This document shows, in pieces, positions 17,967-25,051 of a DNA stretch of 64,000 bases. The DNA lies in contig NZ_JABFCN010000048.1 in assembly GCF_013087515.1 (NCBI RefSeq), forward strand, positions 124,001-188,000, written 5' to 3'. Below the pieces are notes generated by a model. The model searched no databases and was not told the DNA's origin. It saw only the letters and a program-made list of their open reading frames with translations. The position numbers and the translations under genes are program-made. Position 1 is the stretch's first letter, and each line of letters starts with the position of its first letter. Source of the stretch: Rhizobium sophorae (GTDB lineage: Bacteria > Pseudomonadota > Alphaproteobacteria > Rhizobiales > Rhizobiaceae).

Positions 17967-18413
17967 ATGAAGAAGAGCGATTCCGGAGAAGGAAACGAGG
18001 GCGCTTCTCCCTCTCAGCTGATCGATGCGAGGATAGAGGAACTGCACGATTGGCGGGGCGAGATGCTCGCCCGCGTCCGAATGCTCATCCGGCAGGCTGA
18101 GCCCGAGGTGGTTGAGGAATGGAAGTGGAGAGGCGTTCCGGTGTGGGAGCGCGCTGGCATCATCTGCACCGGCGAGACCTATAAGAGCGTGGTGAAGCTG
18201 ACCTTCGCAAAGGGCGCCTCTCTGGAGGATCCTTCGGGCCTCTTCAACTCCAGCCTTGACGGCAATGTCAGACGCGCCATCGATTTCCATGAGGGCGATG
18301 AGGTCGACGAGGATGCCTTGAAGACGCTCGTTCGCGCCGCCGTCGCACTCAATATGTCAACGCGCACGGCCGCTCGCCCCGCCGGCTCGCGGAAGAAACC
18401 AAGCAACGCGTGA
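17967..18413 (+). CDS. DUF1801 protein (second of two)
   Basis: 148 residues: LIDARIEELHDWRGEMLARV, EWKWRGVPVWERAGIICTGE and SVVKLTFAKGASLEDP, the DUF1801 pattern, with DFHEGDEVDEDALKTL near the C-terminus. Shares domain but little direct sequence with the preceding gene, so they are old paralogues rather than a recent duplication. It is convergent with the minus-strand SRPBCC gene 38 bases away. Confidence 0.85.
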   Translation: MKKSDSGEGNEGASPSQLIDARIEELHDWRGEMLARVRMLIRQAEPEVVEEWKWRGVPVWERAGIICTGETYKSVVKLTFAKGASLEDPSGLFNSSLDGNVRRAIDFHEGDEVDEDALKTLVRAAVALNMSTRTAARPAGSRKKPSNA

Positions 18414-18451
18414 CGCCTGGCAAGATCGCCTGAAACGCGCCGAACATGCGA

Positions 18452-18928
18452 TTAGTGGATCGGGCTTTCCTCGCGTTCGAGGAAGAGTTCCAGATTGTCG
18501 AGGCCAATCTCGGTGCCCTGGAGGCGGGCGCCGTTATCGGCGTAGCCGTCGAGGAAGACCACCTGTTCGGTGAAGACCATTTTCGTGCCGCCGGGTGCGG
18601 CTTCGAAAGCAACGGTGGCGAGCGACGCGGAGATGCGGCTTTCCCCAAGCTTCATCTCATAGGCATAGATGATGCGGGCATCGGGCACGATATCGATGTA
18701 ATGGGCGTCGTAGGCGTGCAGGAGGCCGTCGGTATCGGCGACGTGGTTCCTCTCCGTACCGCCCGGGCGGAAATCGAGCCCGTAGTCCAGCGGCACCCAC
18801 TCGCCGTGGCAGGCGAACCATTGACGTTTGGCCTCCGGCGTCGACCAGGCGCGGAAGGCCCGGGCGATCGGCACCTTCAGGAGGCGCTCGATGATGAAGG
18901 TAGCGTGTTCGGCGGATCGTGTCGTCAT
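18452..18928 (-). CDS. SRPBCC (AHSA1-like) ligand-binding protein
   Basis: 158 residues: ATFIIERLLKVPIARAFRAW, then STPEAKRQWFACHGEW, and a C-terminal DNGARLQGTEIGLDNLELFL. Same fold as the protein at 16729-17139. Last gene of a three-gene minus-strand operon (GST, ArsR, this gene), each joined by a 4-base ATGA overlap. Confidence 0.88.
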   Translation of the reverse strand: MTTRSAEHATFIIERLLKVPIARAFRAWSTPEAKRQWFACHGEWVPLDYGLDFRPGGTERNHVADTDGLLHAYDAHYIDIVPDARIIYAYEMKLGESRISASLATVAFEAAPGGTKMVFTEQVVFLDGYADNGARLQGTEIGLDNLELFLEREESPIH

Positions 18929-19266
18929 TCGGGAAGGGTCTCCTTTTCCTCAGCGAGATATTGATCCAGCCTGTCGAAGGCGGCGCTCCAGCGGGTCTTT
19001 CGCTGTTCTACCCAGCGCTCGACGGCGGCAAGCGCGTCCTGCTGCAGGCGGTAGGTTCGCACCCGGCCGGATTTTTCGGAGAGTACGAGGCCGCTCTCCT
19101 CCAGAACCTGCAGATGTTTCATCACCGTCGGCAGGGCAACCGCAAGCGGTGCGGCCAGTTCGGTGACGGAGGCCGGGCCACGACCGAGGCGATCGATCAT
19201 ACCGCGGCGGCTGCGATCGGAAAGCGCGTGGAACATACGGTCGAGATTCGCCTGGCTTTCGATCAT
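18925..19266 (-). CDS. ArsR-family transcriptional regulator
   Basis: 113 residues from the ATG at 19266: MFHALSDRSRRGMIDRL, then VTELAAPLAVALPTVMKHL and the wing SEKSGRVRTYRLQ. No metal-binding cysteines. A longer frame exists upstream, but the chosen start overlaps the GST stop exactly as ATGA, and the family begins here. Probably represses the operon; the likely operator is upstream of the GST gene at 19973-19985. Confidence 0.9.
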   Translation of the reverse strand: MIESQANLDRMFHALSDRSRRGMIDRLGRGPASVTELAAPLAVALPTVMKHLQVLEESGLVLSEKSGRVRTYRLQQDALAAVERWVEQRKTRWSAAFDRLDQYLAEEKETLPE

Positions 19267-19949
19267 CCTGCCGCATCCCGGAAGCGGGCTGGCAGCCTCT
19301 CTTTGTAGGGGTAGAACTTGAAGTAGGGGCGGGCCTCTTCCAGCGCCCTTGCAAAGGACGGGCGCGCCAGCAGCCGATCGTAATAGGCGCGAAGGTTCGG
19401 CTGTTCCGGAGTGAAGGGGATCAGCGTCTCGGCATAGAAGAGCGCGGGGGCGGCGGCGCAATCGGCCATGGTTAAGCGGTCGCCTGATATCCATTGCTTG
19501 TCGGCGAGCTGCTTTTCGATCATCGAGTAGGCGGTGGCAAGCGTCGCCTTGGCGGCCGTCACCTCGATTTCATCGGCCGTGCCCTCAGGACGCCGGTGAT
19601 TGCTGACCAGCGTCTGCATCGGCGCCTGGACATAGTGATCGAAGAAGCGATCCCAAAGGCGGACTTGCAGCGCGCGGTCGATCTCAAGCGGCAGCAGGCG
19701 AACGGGGCCGGGATAATATTGCTCGAGATATTCGATGATGATCGATGTCTCGGGAATGGTGCTGTCGCGTGCTTCGTCCCGCAGCAGCGGCATCTTACCG
19801 ATCGGCCAGAAGCGGAAGAGATCGGCGCGCGAGCTTTCGTCGGAAAGATCGACGATGCGATTTTCGAAAGGGGTGCCGTTTTCATAAAGCGCGATCAGCA
19901 CTTTGTGGCAGAAAGAGGCGAGCGGATGCCCATAGAGCACAAGCGACAT
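19263..19949 (-). CDS. Glutathione S-transferase family protein
   Basis: 228 residues. Thioredoxin-like N-terminal domain starts LVLYGHPLASFCHKVLIALY with an SxxC-type active-site region (SFCHK); IPETSIIIEYLEQYYP carries the glutathione-binding E-T/S segment. The all-helical C-terminal domain contains ISGDRLTMADCAAAPAL. First gene of the GST-ArsR-SRPBCC operon, which suggests a response to an organic electrophile, though no ligand is known. Confidence 0.9.
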   Translation of the reverse strand: MSLVLYGHPLASFCHKVLIALYENGTPFENRIVDLSDESSRADLFRFWPIGKMPLLRDEARDSTIPETSIIIEYLEQYYPGPVRLLPLEIDRALQVRLWDRFFDHYVQAPMQTLVSNHRRPEGTADEIEVTAAKATLATAYSMIEKQLADKQWISGDRLTMADCAAAPALFYAETLIPFTPEQPNLRAYYDRLLARPSFARALEEARPYFKFYPYKERLPARFRDAAG

Positions 19950-19972
19950 GCGGCGACCTTTCCTATCGTTGC

Positions 19973-20039
19973 GGTAAACTTTACCAATCGACTAAGTATC
20001 AGGTCGAAAGGGAGTGCGCAACAGATACTTTGCCAATCG
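19973..20039. promoter_or_regulatory. Operator-like palindrome and direct repeats upstream of the GST operon
   Basis: GGTAAA-C-TTTACC (19973-19985) is a perfect 13-bp palindrome 24 bases before the GST start. ACTTTACCAATCG (19978-19990) recurs as ACTTTGCCAATCG (20027-20039), one mismatch in 13. Both suit binding by the operon's own ArsR protein. Confidence 0.5.
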
Positions 20040-20052
20040 TATAACTGTTCCG

Positions 20053-20871
20053 TCAGCCAATATATCTGGCGATTACCAGATGGCCGGGAGTGGGCTGGCC
20101 GTCTTCCATGCGCACGTTGATATCGGTTATTTCGACAAGTTCGAAACCGGTGGCCGCCAGCCGTTCTCTCACATAGGCATCGGCATGGGCGAAGCGCTGG
20201 TGCGGGCCGACCATGTAAGCGCGGCCGGCGAGAATCTCATCGGACAGGGTCTCCGAGGAGAAGATGAACAGGCCGCCTGGCGCCAGGTTCTCGGCGGCGC
20301 CGAAAAACAGCGGTTCGAGCGCGCCAAGATAGGGCAGTACGTCGGTGGCGGCGATGATGTCGAAGGCTTCCTCGTCATTGTCGTCGAGGAAATCCTCGAC
20401 CTCGGCAACGAAGAGCGTCTCGTAGAGATCCTTCTCATGGGCAATCTCGACCATCTTCTCCGATATGTCGATGCCGGTCATATCGGCGCAGAGATCGCGC
20501 AGTGCGCCGCCGGTGAGGCCCGTGCCGCAGCCGAGATCGAGCAGCCGCTTGAACGGCCCGAGCTTCAGCGCCTGCAGGCGTTGGCGCACCAGCATCGGCA
20601 CGTGATAGCCGAGTTGCTCGACGAGCACGTCCTCGAAAACCTCGGCATGCTGGTCGAACAAGGTCTCGACATAGGCGTCGGGTGCCTTGACCGGTGTTTC
20701 GCCGCGACCCATCGCGGCGATGCGCACGGCCGCGCCACCGTGATCGTCGGGGTCGATTGCCAGGACTTCCTCATAGGCTGCCACGGCCGCGTCGACATTG
20801 CCGGCCTTTTCCAGCGCCAGCGCGCGGTTATAGGCTTCACCGAGGGCTTCTTCGTCGATCTTCTTCGCCAT
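20053..20871 (-). CDS. TPR-containing SAM-dependent methyltransferase
   Basis: 272 residues. N-terminal residues 8-45 look like one or two tetratricopeptide helices (AYNRALALEKAGNVDAAVAA). The class I methyltransferase core starts RLLDLGCGTGLTGGALRDL near residue 109, with the acidic MTGIDISEKM and a post-core DIIAATDVLPYLG. Family members are often annotated as predicted TPR methyltransferases; the substrate is unknown. Divergent from the DUF2270 gene. Confidence 0.85.
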   Translation of the reverse strand: MAKKIDEEALGEAYNRALALEKAGNVDAAVAAYEEVLAIDPDDHGGAAVRIAAMGRGETPVKAPDAYVETLFDQHAEVFEDVLVEQLGYHVPMLVRQRLQALKLGPFKRLLDLGCGTGLTGGALRDLCADMTGIDISEKMVEIAHEKDLYETLFVAEVEDFLDDNDEEAFDIIAATDVLPYLGALEPLFFGAAENLAPGGLFIFSSETLSDEILAGRAYMVGPHQRFAHADAYVRERLAATGFELVEITDINVRMEDGQPTPGHLVIARYIG

Positions 20872-20986
20872 CGCAATTCACCGTCTCTTTGTTTCAGGCA
20901 TGGCTCTAAGGCCGCTTTCGATGTTTTGCAATGGCGCGTTTGCAGGCGCAGAATGGCCGAAAAGAAGACGAAGGGAGGAACGAGCC

Positions 20987-21712
20987 ATGAAAATGGAGGA
21001 AGACAGGACGTCATCGGTACGGGAAGGAGAGGGCGCGCGGCCATTGCTGCTGCCAAGTACACCAGGCGAGGTCACGAACACGCTCATTCATTATTACCGC
21101 GGCGAACTCGGACGGATGACGAGTTGGCGCGACCGCATCGACCGGACGTCGAACTGGGCGATCACCGTCGTCGCAGCACTGCTCTCGGTATCGCTGTCGA
21201 CGCCGACCTCGCATCACGGAGTCCTGCTGTTCGGGATGATGCTGGTGACGCTGCTGCTGATGATCGAAGCGCGGCGCTACCGTTTCTTCGATATTTACCG
21301 CGCCCGCATTCGCCAGATCGAGCGCTACTATTTCGCGCAGATTCTCGCGCCGGAGGTCGGGACTGGCGGCGAATGGGCGATGGTGATCGCCCGCAGCCTG
21401 CGCAAACCGCGCTTCCTGCTCAGCTATCAAGAGGCGATGCACCGCCGGCTCAAACGCAATTACGGCTGGATGTATTTCATTCTGTTGCTCGCCTGGTGCC
21501 TGAAGATCTCGACGCCGAAACTGCAGACGGAGGGCATACCGGCGCTGCAGGCGCAGTCATGGGCCTATGTCATCGACAATGCCGTGCTCGGGCCGGTTCC
21601 CGGCTTTGCGGTCATCGCCATTGTCGTCGCCTTCTATCTCGGCATGCTCGGCTTCGCGCTTCGCCCGGATCGCGACGAAGGCGAATTCGGCCATGGCGAG
21701 GCGCATGTCTGA
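20987..21712 (+). CDS. DUF2270 integral membrane protein
   Basis: 241 residues from the ATG at 20987, after AAGGGAGG. Conserved opening VTNTLIHYYRGELGRMTSWRDRID, then a helix pair (residues 50-85), a central RFFDIYRARIRQIERYYFA and two further hydrophobic segments. The DUF2270 family is uncharacterised. A longer upstream reading overlaps the divergent methyltransferase start and is unlikely. Confidence 0.85.
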   Translation: MKMEEDRTSSVREGEGARPLLLPSTPGEVTNTLIHYYRGELGRMTSWRDRIDRTSNWAITVVAALLSVSLSTPTSHHGVLLFGMMLVTLLLMIEARRYRFFDIYRARIRQIERYYFAQILAPEVGTGGEWAMVIARSLRKPRFLLSYQEAMHRRLKRNYGWMYFILLLAWCLKISTPKLQTEGIPALQAQSWAYVIDNAVLGPVPGFAVIAIVVAFYLGMLGFALRPDRDEGEFGHGEAHV

Positions 21713-21727
21713 CGTAGCGAGCTCCGA

Positions 21728-21994
21728 TCAGTGCAGGATGAACTCGCCTTTCAGCGCCCGCCACTCGGTTGCAGAGATCAGCTTGCGGTGGATGTAGCGC
21801 ACCGAATGCAGCGGCCCGTCGAGCCTCTCTTCCCAGAATTTCAGGAAACCGCGCATTTCGGGAAAATCGGGGGCGAGGTCGTAGTCCTGCCAGACATAGG
21901 TCTGCAGGATCGCCGGGTGGTCCGGCAGGTGGTAGAGGATCTGGGCGGTCGTCAGACCGTAGCCCTGCAATTGTTTTTCCATGTCCTTGTGCAT
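21728..21994 (-). CDS. usg: Usg family protein
   Basis: 88 residues: LTTAQILYHLPDHPAILQTY, WQDYDLAPDFPEMRGFLKFW and VRYIHRKLISATEWRA, matching the Usg family first noted near tryptophan genes. Function unknown; an old label as phosphoribosylanthranilate isomerase-associated is not supported by any motif here. Convergent with the DUF2270 gene. The ATG four codons in (21982) is an alternative start. Confidence 0.85.
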   Translation of the reverse strand: MHKDMEKQLQGYGLTTAQILYHLPDHPAILQTYVWQDYDLAPDFPEMRGFLKFWEERLDGPLHSVRYIHRKLISATEWRALKGEFILH

Positions 21995-22163
21995 CGCATT
22001 CCACTTCTTCTTGTTCCCACTCGCGCGCTTATTAGCGCTACGTGATATGGAAACATGCGAGTGGTTAATGAAAACTTTACAGATACTTCACAAAAGGACA
22101 ATTTATTTTTTATATCAATGATTTGGCAGCATCATGCAGAGAGTGCTGCCAAGTCTGCTTTTG

Positions 22164-22200
22164 TGTCATGCATGCCGTTATCCCAAAACTGCGACACTCA
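22164..22200. repeat. Partial rhizobial palindrome next to the permease stop
   Basis: ATGCCGTTATCCCAAAACTG resembles the left half of the full palindrome at 56907-56953 (TCGTTGTCCCAAAACCGCTG); the right arm is missing or decayed. It abuts the stop of the permease gene. Confidence 0.4.
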
Positions 22201-23031
22201 TCAGCGCTTGAGATGCCGGGTCAAGCGGCGTTCGATCCAGGCCCAGAGATGGCGTAGAGCCTCGACGATGGCGAGATAGAAGATCGCCGCCCAGAGATAG
22301 GTCTGGTAGTCAAAGGTGCGGGAGAAGGCGTAGCGGGTTTCGCCCATCAGGTCGAGCACGGTGATGATGGCGACGACCGCCGAGCCCTTGATCAGAAGGA
22401 TGATCTCGTTGCCATAAGGGCGAAGCGCGACGATGAGAGCCTGTGGCAGGATGATTTTGCGGAAAGCGATGAACTTGTGGATGCCGAGTGCGGCGGCCGC
22501 CTCGTGCTGGCCATGCGACACGCTTTCGATCGCGCCGCGCAGGATTTCGGCCTGGTAGGCTGCGGTATTGATGGTCATGGCAAAGAGGCCGCAATACCAG
22601 GCATCGCGGAAGAACCACCAGATGCCGACGGCCTCAAGCTGCGGCCGGAATATGCCGAGGCCGTAATAGACCAGGAACAGCTGGGCAAGCAGCGGCGTGC
22701 CGCGGAAGAAGTAGATGTAACTGTAGGCCAGAGCATTCAGCACCCGGTTCCTTGACATGCGCGCCACGGCAAGCGGCAGCGAAAGGATGGCGCCGCAGAT
22801 GACGGAAATGAAAACGAGGCTCAACGTTATCCAGAGACCATGGAGGTAACGCGGCCCGTAGCGGGCGAATTTTTCCGGATCCCAGCCGTTGACGACGGAA
22901 TAGACAAGGAGCGCCGCGAGCAGAGCCCAGACGGCGACAAAGATATAGCCGGCCATGCGCGCCGGCGTCATCGGCTTCGTCACTTCGCGGGGTGCGGGCT
23001 GCGGCGGAATCAGCGTTTCGGCGTAGCTCAT
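22201..23031 (-). CDS. Polar amino-acid ABC transporter, permease (HisM/GlnP type)
   Basis: 276 residues from the ATG at 23031, which overlaps the preceding permease stop as ATGA; a longer frame from 23115 is therefore unlikely. About five to six membrane helices; the coupling loop is EAAAALGIHKFIAFRKIILP near residue 200, and the family motif YIYFFRGTPLLAQLFLVYYG is clear. Pairs with the next permease to form the channel of a histidine/arginine/glutamine-type importer. No ATPase gene follows. Confidence 0.9.
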   Translation of the reverse strand: MSYAETLIPPQPAPREVTKPMTPARMAGYIFVAVWALLAALLVYSVVNGWDPEKFARYGPRYLHGLWITLSLVFISVICGAILSLPLAVARMSRNRVLNALAYSYIYFFRGTPLLAQLFLVYYGLGIFRPQLEAVGIWWFFRDAWYCGLFAMTINTAAYQAEILRGAIESVSHGQHEAAAALGIHKFIAFRKIILPQALIVALRPYGNEIILLIKGSAVVAIITVLDLMGETRYAFSRTFDYQTYLWAAIFYLAIVEALRHLWAWIERRLTRHLKR

Positions 23032-23834
23032 CGGCGGATCTCCGAACGCTTGGCCCAACGCTCGACATAGACGAGCAGAAAGGAAGAGAGGATGGCGAGC
23101 ACCAGATAGAGGCAACAGGCCAGACCATAGAAGAAGAAGGGTTCCTTGGTCACGCGCACGGCGACACTCGTCTGGCGCAGGATATCGGCAAGGCTGATGA
23201 TCGAGACGTAGGAGGTGTCCTTCAGCAGCACCATCCAGAGGTTCGTCAGGCCCGGCAGCGCGATGCGTACGAGCTGTGGCAGGATGATCAGGCGTAGCGT
23301 GCGGCCGCTATGCAGCCCGAGCGCGTCGCCTGCCTCATATTGCCCCTTGGGAATGGCGCGGAAGGCCGAGAGCAGCACTTCCGAACAGTAGGCGGAGAAG
23401 ACGACCGAAAGCGCGATGACGCCGGCGAGGAAGGCGTTGATCTCGACCGGTGGTCCGTCATAACCGACGAAGGCGAGCAGGGACTGGATCAGCATCTGCA
23501 TGCCGTAATAGATGATGAAGAGCGTCAGAAGCTCCGGTAGGCCGCGGAAGATCGTCGTGTAGATGCCGGCCGCCAGCCGCAGCGGCTTTTCCTCCGACTG
23601 CTGGCCGAGCGCCACCAGGAAGCCGATGGCGAGGCCGATCGGCAGGGTGACGATCGCCACCGAAATGGTGACCTGCAGGCCAAGCGCGATCTCGTCGCCC
23701 CAGCCGGTATCGCCACAGGCAAGAATCGTCGACGGACCTAACCAAGTGAAGATGCCAACGGGTCCGCACAGCGGATCGAAAATATGCACAATCCAGCTCC
23801 AGAAGGAGCCCAGCGCGGAAAATAATCCGCTCAT
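23028..23834 (-). CDS. Polar amino-acid ABC transporter, permease (HisQ type)
   Basis: 268 residues; IYTTIFRGLPELLTLFIIYY and the coupling loop EAGDALGLHSGRTLRLIILP identify the amino-acid permease family. An extended N-terminus (residues 1-55) precedes the first family helix. Translationally coupled to the second permease. The gap to the upstream binding-protein gene contains a strong hairpin that should lower permease expression. Confidence 0.9.
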   Translation of the reverse strand: MSGLFSALGSFWSWIVHIFDPLCGPVGIFTWLGPSTILACGDTGWGDEIALGLQVTISVAIVTLPIGLAIGFLVALGQQSEEKPLRLAAGIYTTIFRGLPELLTLFIIYYGMQMLIQSLLAFVGYDGPPVEINAFLAGVIALSVVFSAYCSEVLLSAFRAIPKGQYEAGDALGLHSGRTLRLIILPQLVRIALPGLTNLWMVLLKDTSYVSIISLADILRQTSVAVRVTKEPFFFYGLACCLYLVLAILSSFLLVYVERWAKRSEIRR

Positions 23835-23891
23835 GCGAGAATTCCCCTCACGGCTTTTGCCGTTTTGATCTTGCCATCTTTGTCAAACAAA

Positions 23892-23920
23892 AATGGCGGA
23901 AGAGCAAGCCTTCCGCCATT
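23892..23920 (-). terminator. Intercistronic hairpin with T tract (attenuating terminator)
   Basis: On the minus strand AATGGCGGAAG and CTTCCGCCATT pair perfectly over 11 bases with a 7-base loop, followed at once by TTTTTGTTTG. It lies between the binding-protein and permease genes. A partial terminator in this place is the classical way to make more binding protein than permease. Confidence 0.8.
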
Positions 23921-23947
23921 ATCTTCATCGGCCAGATAGCGAATTTC

Positions 23948-24721
23948 TTATTCGCCGTAAACGTCGAAGTCGAAGTACTTGTCCTGGATCTTCTTGTATT
24001 CACCATTGGCGCGGATCGCAGCGATCGCCGTATTCAGCTTTTCCTTGAGCGGATCGCCCTTGCGAATGGCAATGCCTGCGCCGTTGCCGTTGATTTCCTT
24101 GTCGACCGGCAGGGTCGTCAGGATCTTGCAGCAGGCGCCGGCGTCGGACTTGACCCATTCGGAGAGAACGACGACGTCGTCGATGACGGCGTCGACGCGG
24201 CCGCTGGCAACGTCGAGCTTGTATTCGTCAGCGGTCGGATAGAGCTTCAGTTCGGTGTCGGCGAGATGCTTCTCGGCATAGTTGGCGTGCGTCGTGGAGG
24301 TCTGCGCGCCGATCACCTTGCCCTTGAGGCCGGCGACGTCCGATATCGTCGAGTCCTTCGGCACGGCAATGGCCGGCGGAGTGTTGTAGTATTTGTTTGA
24401 GAAGTCGACGAGCTTCAGACGCTCCGGCGTGATCGACATGGAGGAAACGATCATGTCGAACTTTTTGGCATTCAGGGCTGGGATGATGCCGTCCCAGTCG
24501 GTGCTGACGAAGGAGCATTCGGCCTTCATTTCAGCGCAGAGCGCCTTGGTGATATCGATGTCGAAGCCCTGGATCGTGCCGCTGGCATCGACGAATTCGA
24601 AGGGCGGATAGGTCGAATCGGTGCCGATCACATACTTCTCGCCATCGGCCATGGCCGAGCCGGCAAAAAGGGACATCGCCGCGATCGAGGCTGCCGCGAA
24701 AATACGGGTGGAGTTAAGCAT
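23948..24721 (-). CDS. Polar amino-acid ABC transporter, substrate-binding protein
   Basis: 257 residues with a signal peptide (cleaved after AGSAMA, about residue 25). Family 3 solute-binding pattern: IGTDSTYPPFEFVDASGTIQ, FDIDITKALCAEM, DGIIPALNAKKFDMIVSSM and TPERLKLVDFSNKYY. The latter motifs are typical of lysine/arginine/ornithine or histidine binding proteins. First gene of the three-gene minus-strand operon that lacks an ATPase. Confidence 0.92.
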   Translation of the reverse strand: MLNSTRIFAAASIAAMSLFAGSAMADGEKYVIGTDSTYPPFEFVDASGTIQGFDIDITKALCAEMKAECSFVSTDWDGIIPALNAKKFDMIVSSMSITPERLKLVDFSNKYYNTPPAIAVPKDSTISDVAGLKGKVIGAQTSTTHANYAEKHLADTELKLYPTADEYKLDVASGRVDAVIDDVVVLSEWVKSDAGACCKILTTLPVDKEINGNGAGIAIRKGDPLKEKLNTAIAAIRANGEYKKIQDKYFDFDVYGE

Positions 24722-25051
24722 GAGGATCCTCTCTGTTGGTAGCCGTCGCTCCTTTTTCTGTTGGGCTGACGGCCGCAGTTCAACGGTGCTGAGACCGCCT
24801 TGCGGCGATAATCAGACTTTTTTTCATGGAATTGCAACATAAATCCCATCGCAATTGTGCGGTGCAAATAACAGGCGAGATGAACGCCGGCAGACTGCAA
24901 CATTCACGCGAGGTTAATCCCCGACTTCCTAGAACCGGAACAAATCGGCGGCTCGGCAATTGCCATTCCGCCGTTTCGCCTCAATGCGAAGCTAGGGGCG
25001 GAACCAGGGCCTGGCGGCCTCAAGAAGCTCAAACAGGATCGAGGAAACCCG
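24722..25051. other. Divergent promoter region, no gene
   Basis: 330 bases between the minus-strand binding-protein gene and the plus-strand OmpA gene. An AT-rich core at 24815-24870 carries a 6-bp inverted repeat, AATTGC (24830-24835) and GCAATT (24851-24856), that could serve either direction. Nothing else recognisable. Confidence 0.45.

Noticed and set aside
16409-19266. Arsenic-resistance operon
   Set aside because: The ArsR proteins lack metal-binding cysteines and there is no arsenate reductase or efflux gene.
20014-21717. Long plus-strand open frame antisense to the methyltransferase
   Set aside because: It is a GC-rich shadow of the opposite-strand gene with no domain; the methyltransferase and DUF2270 readings have clear motifs.
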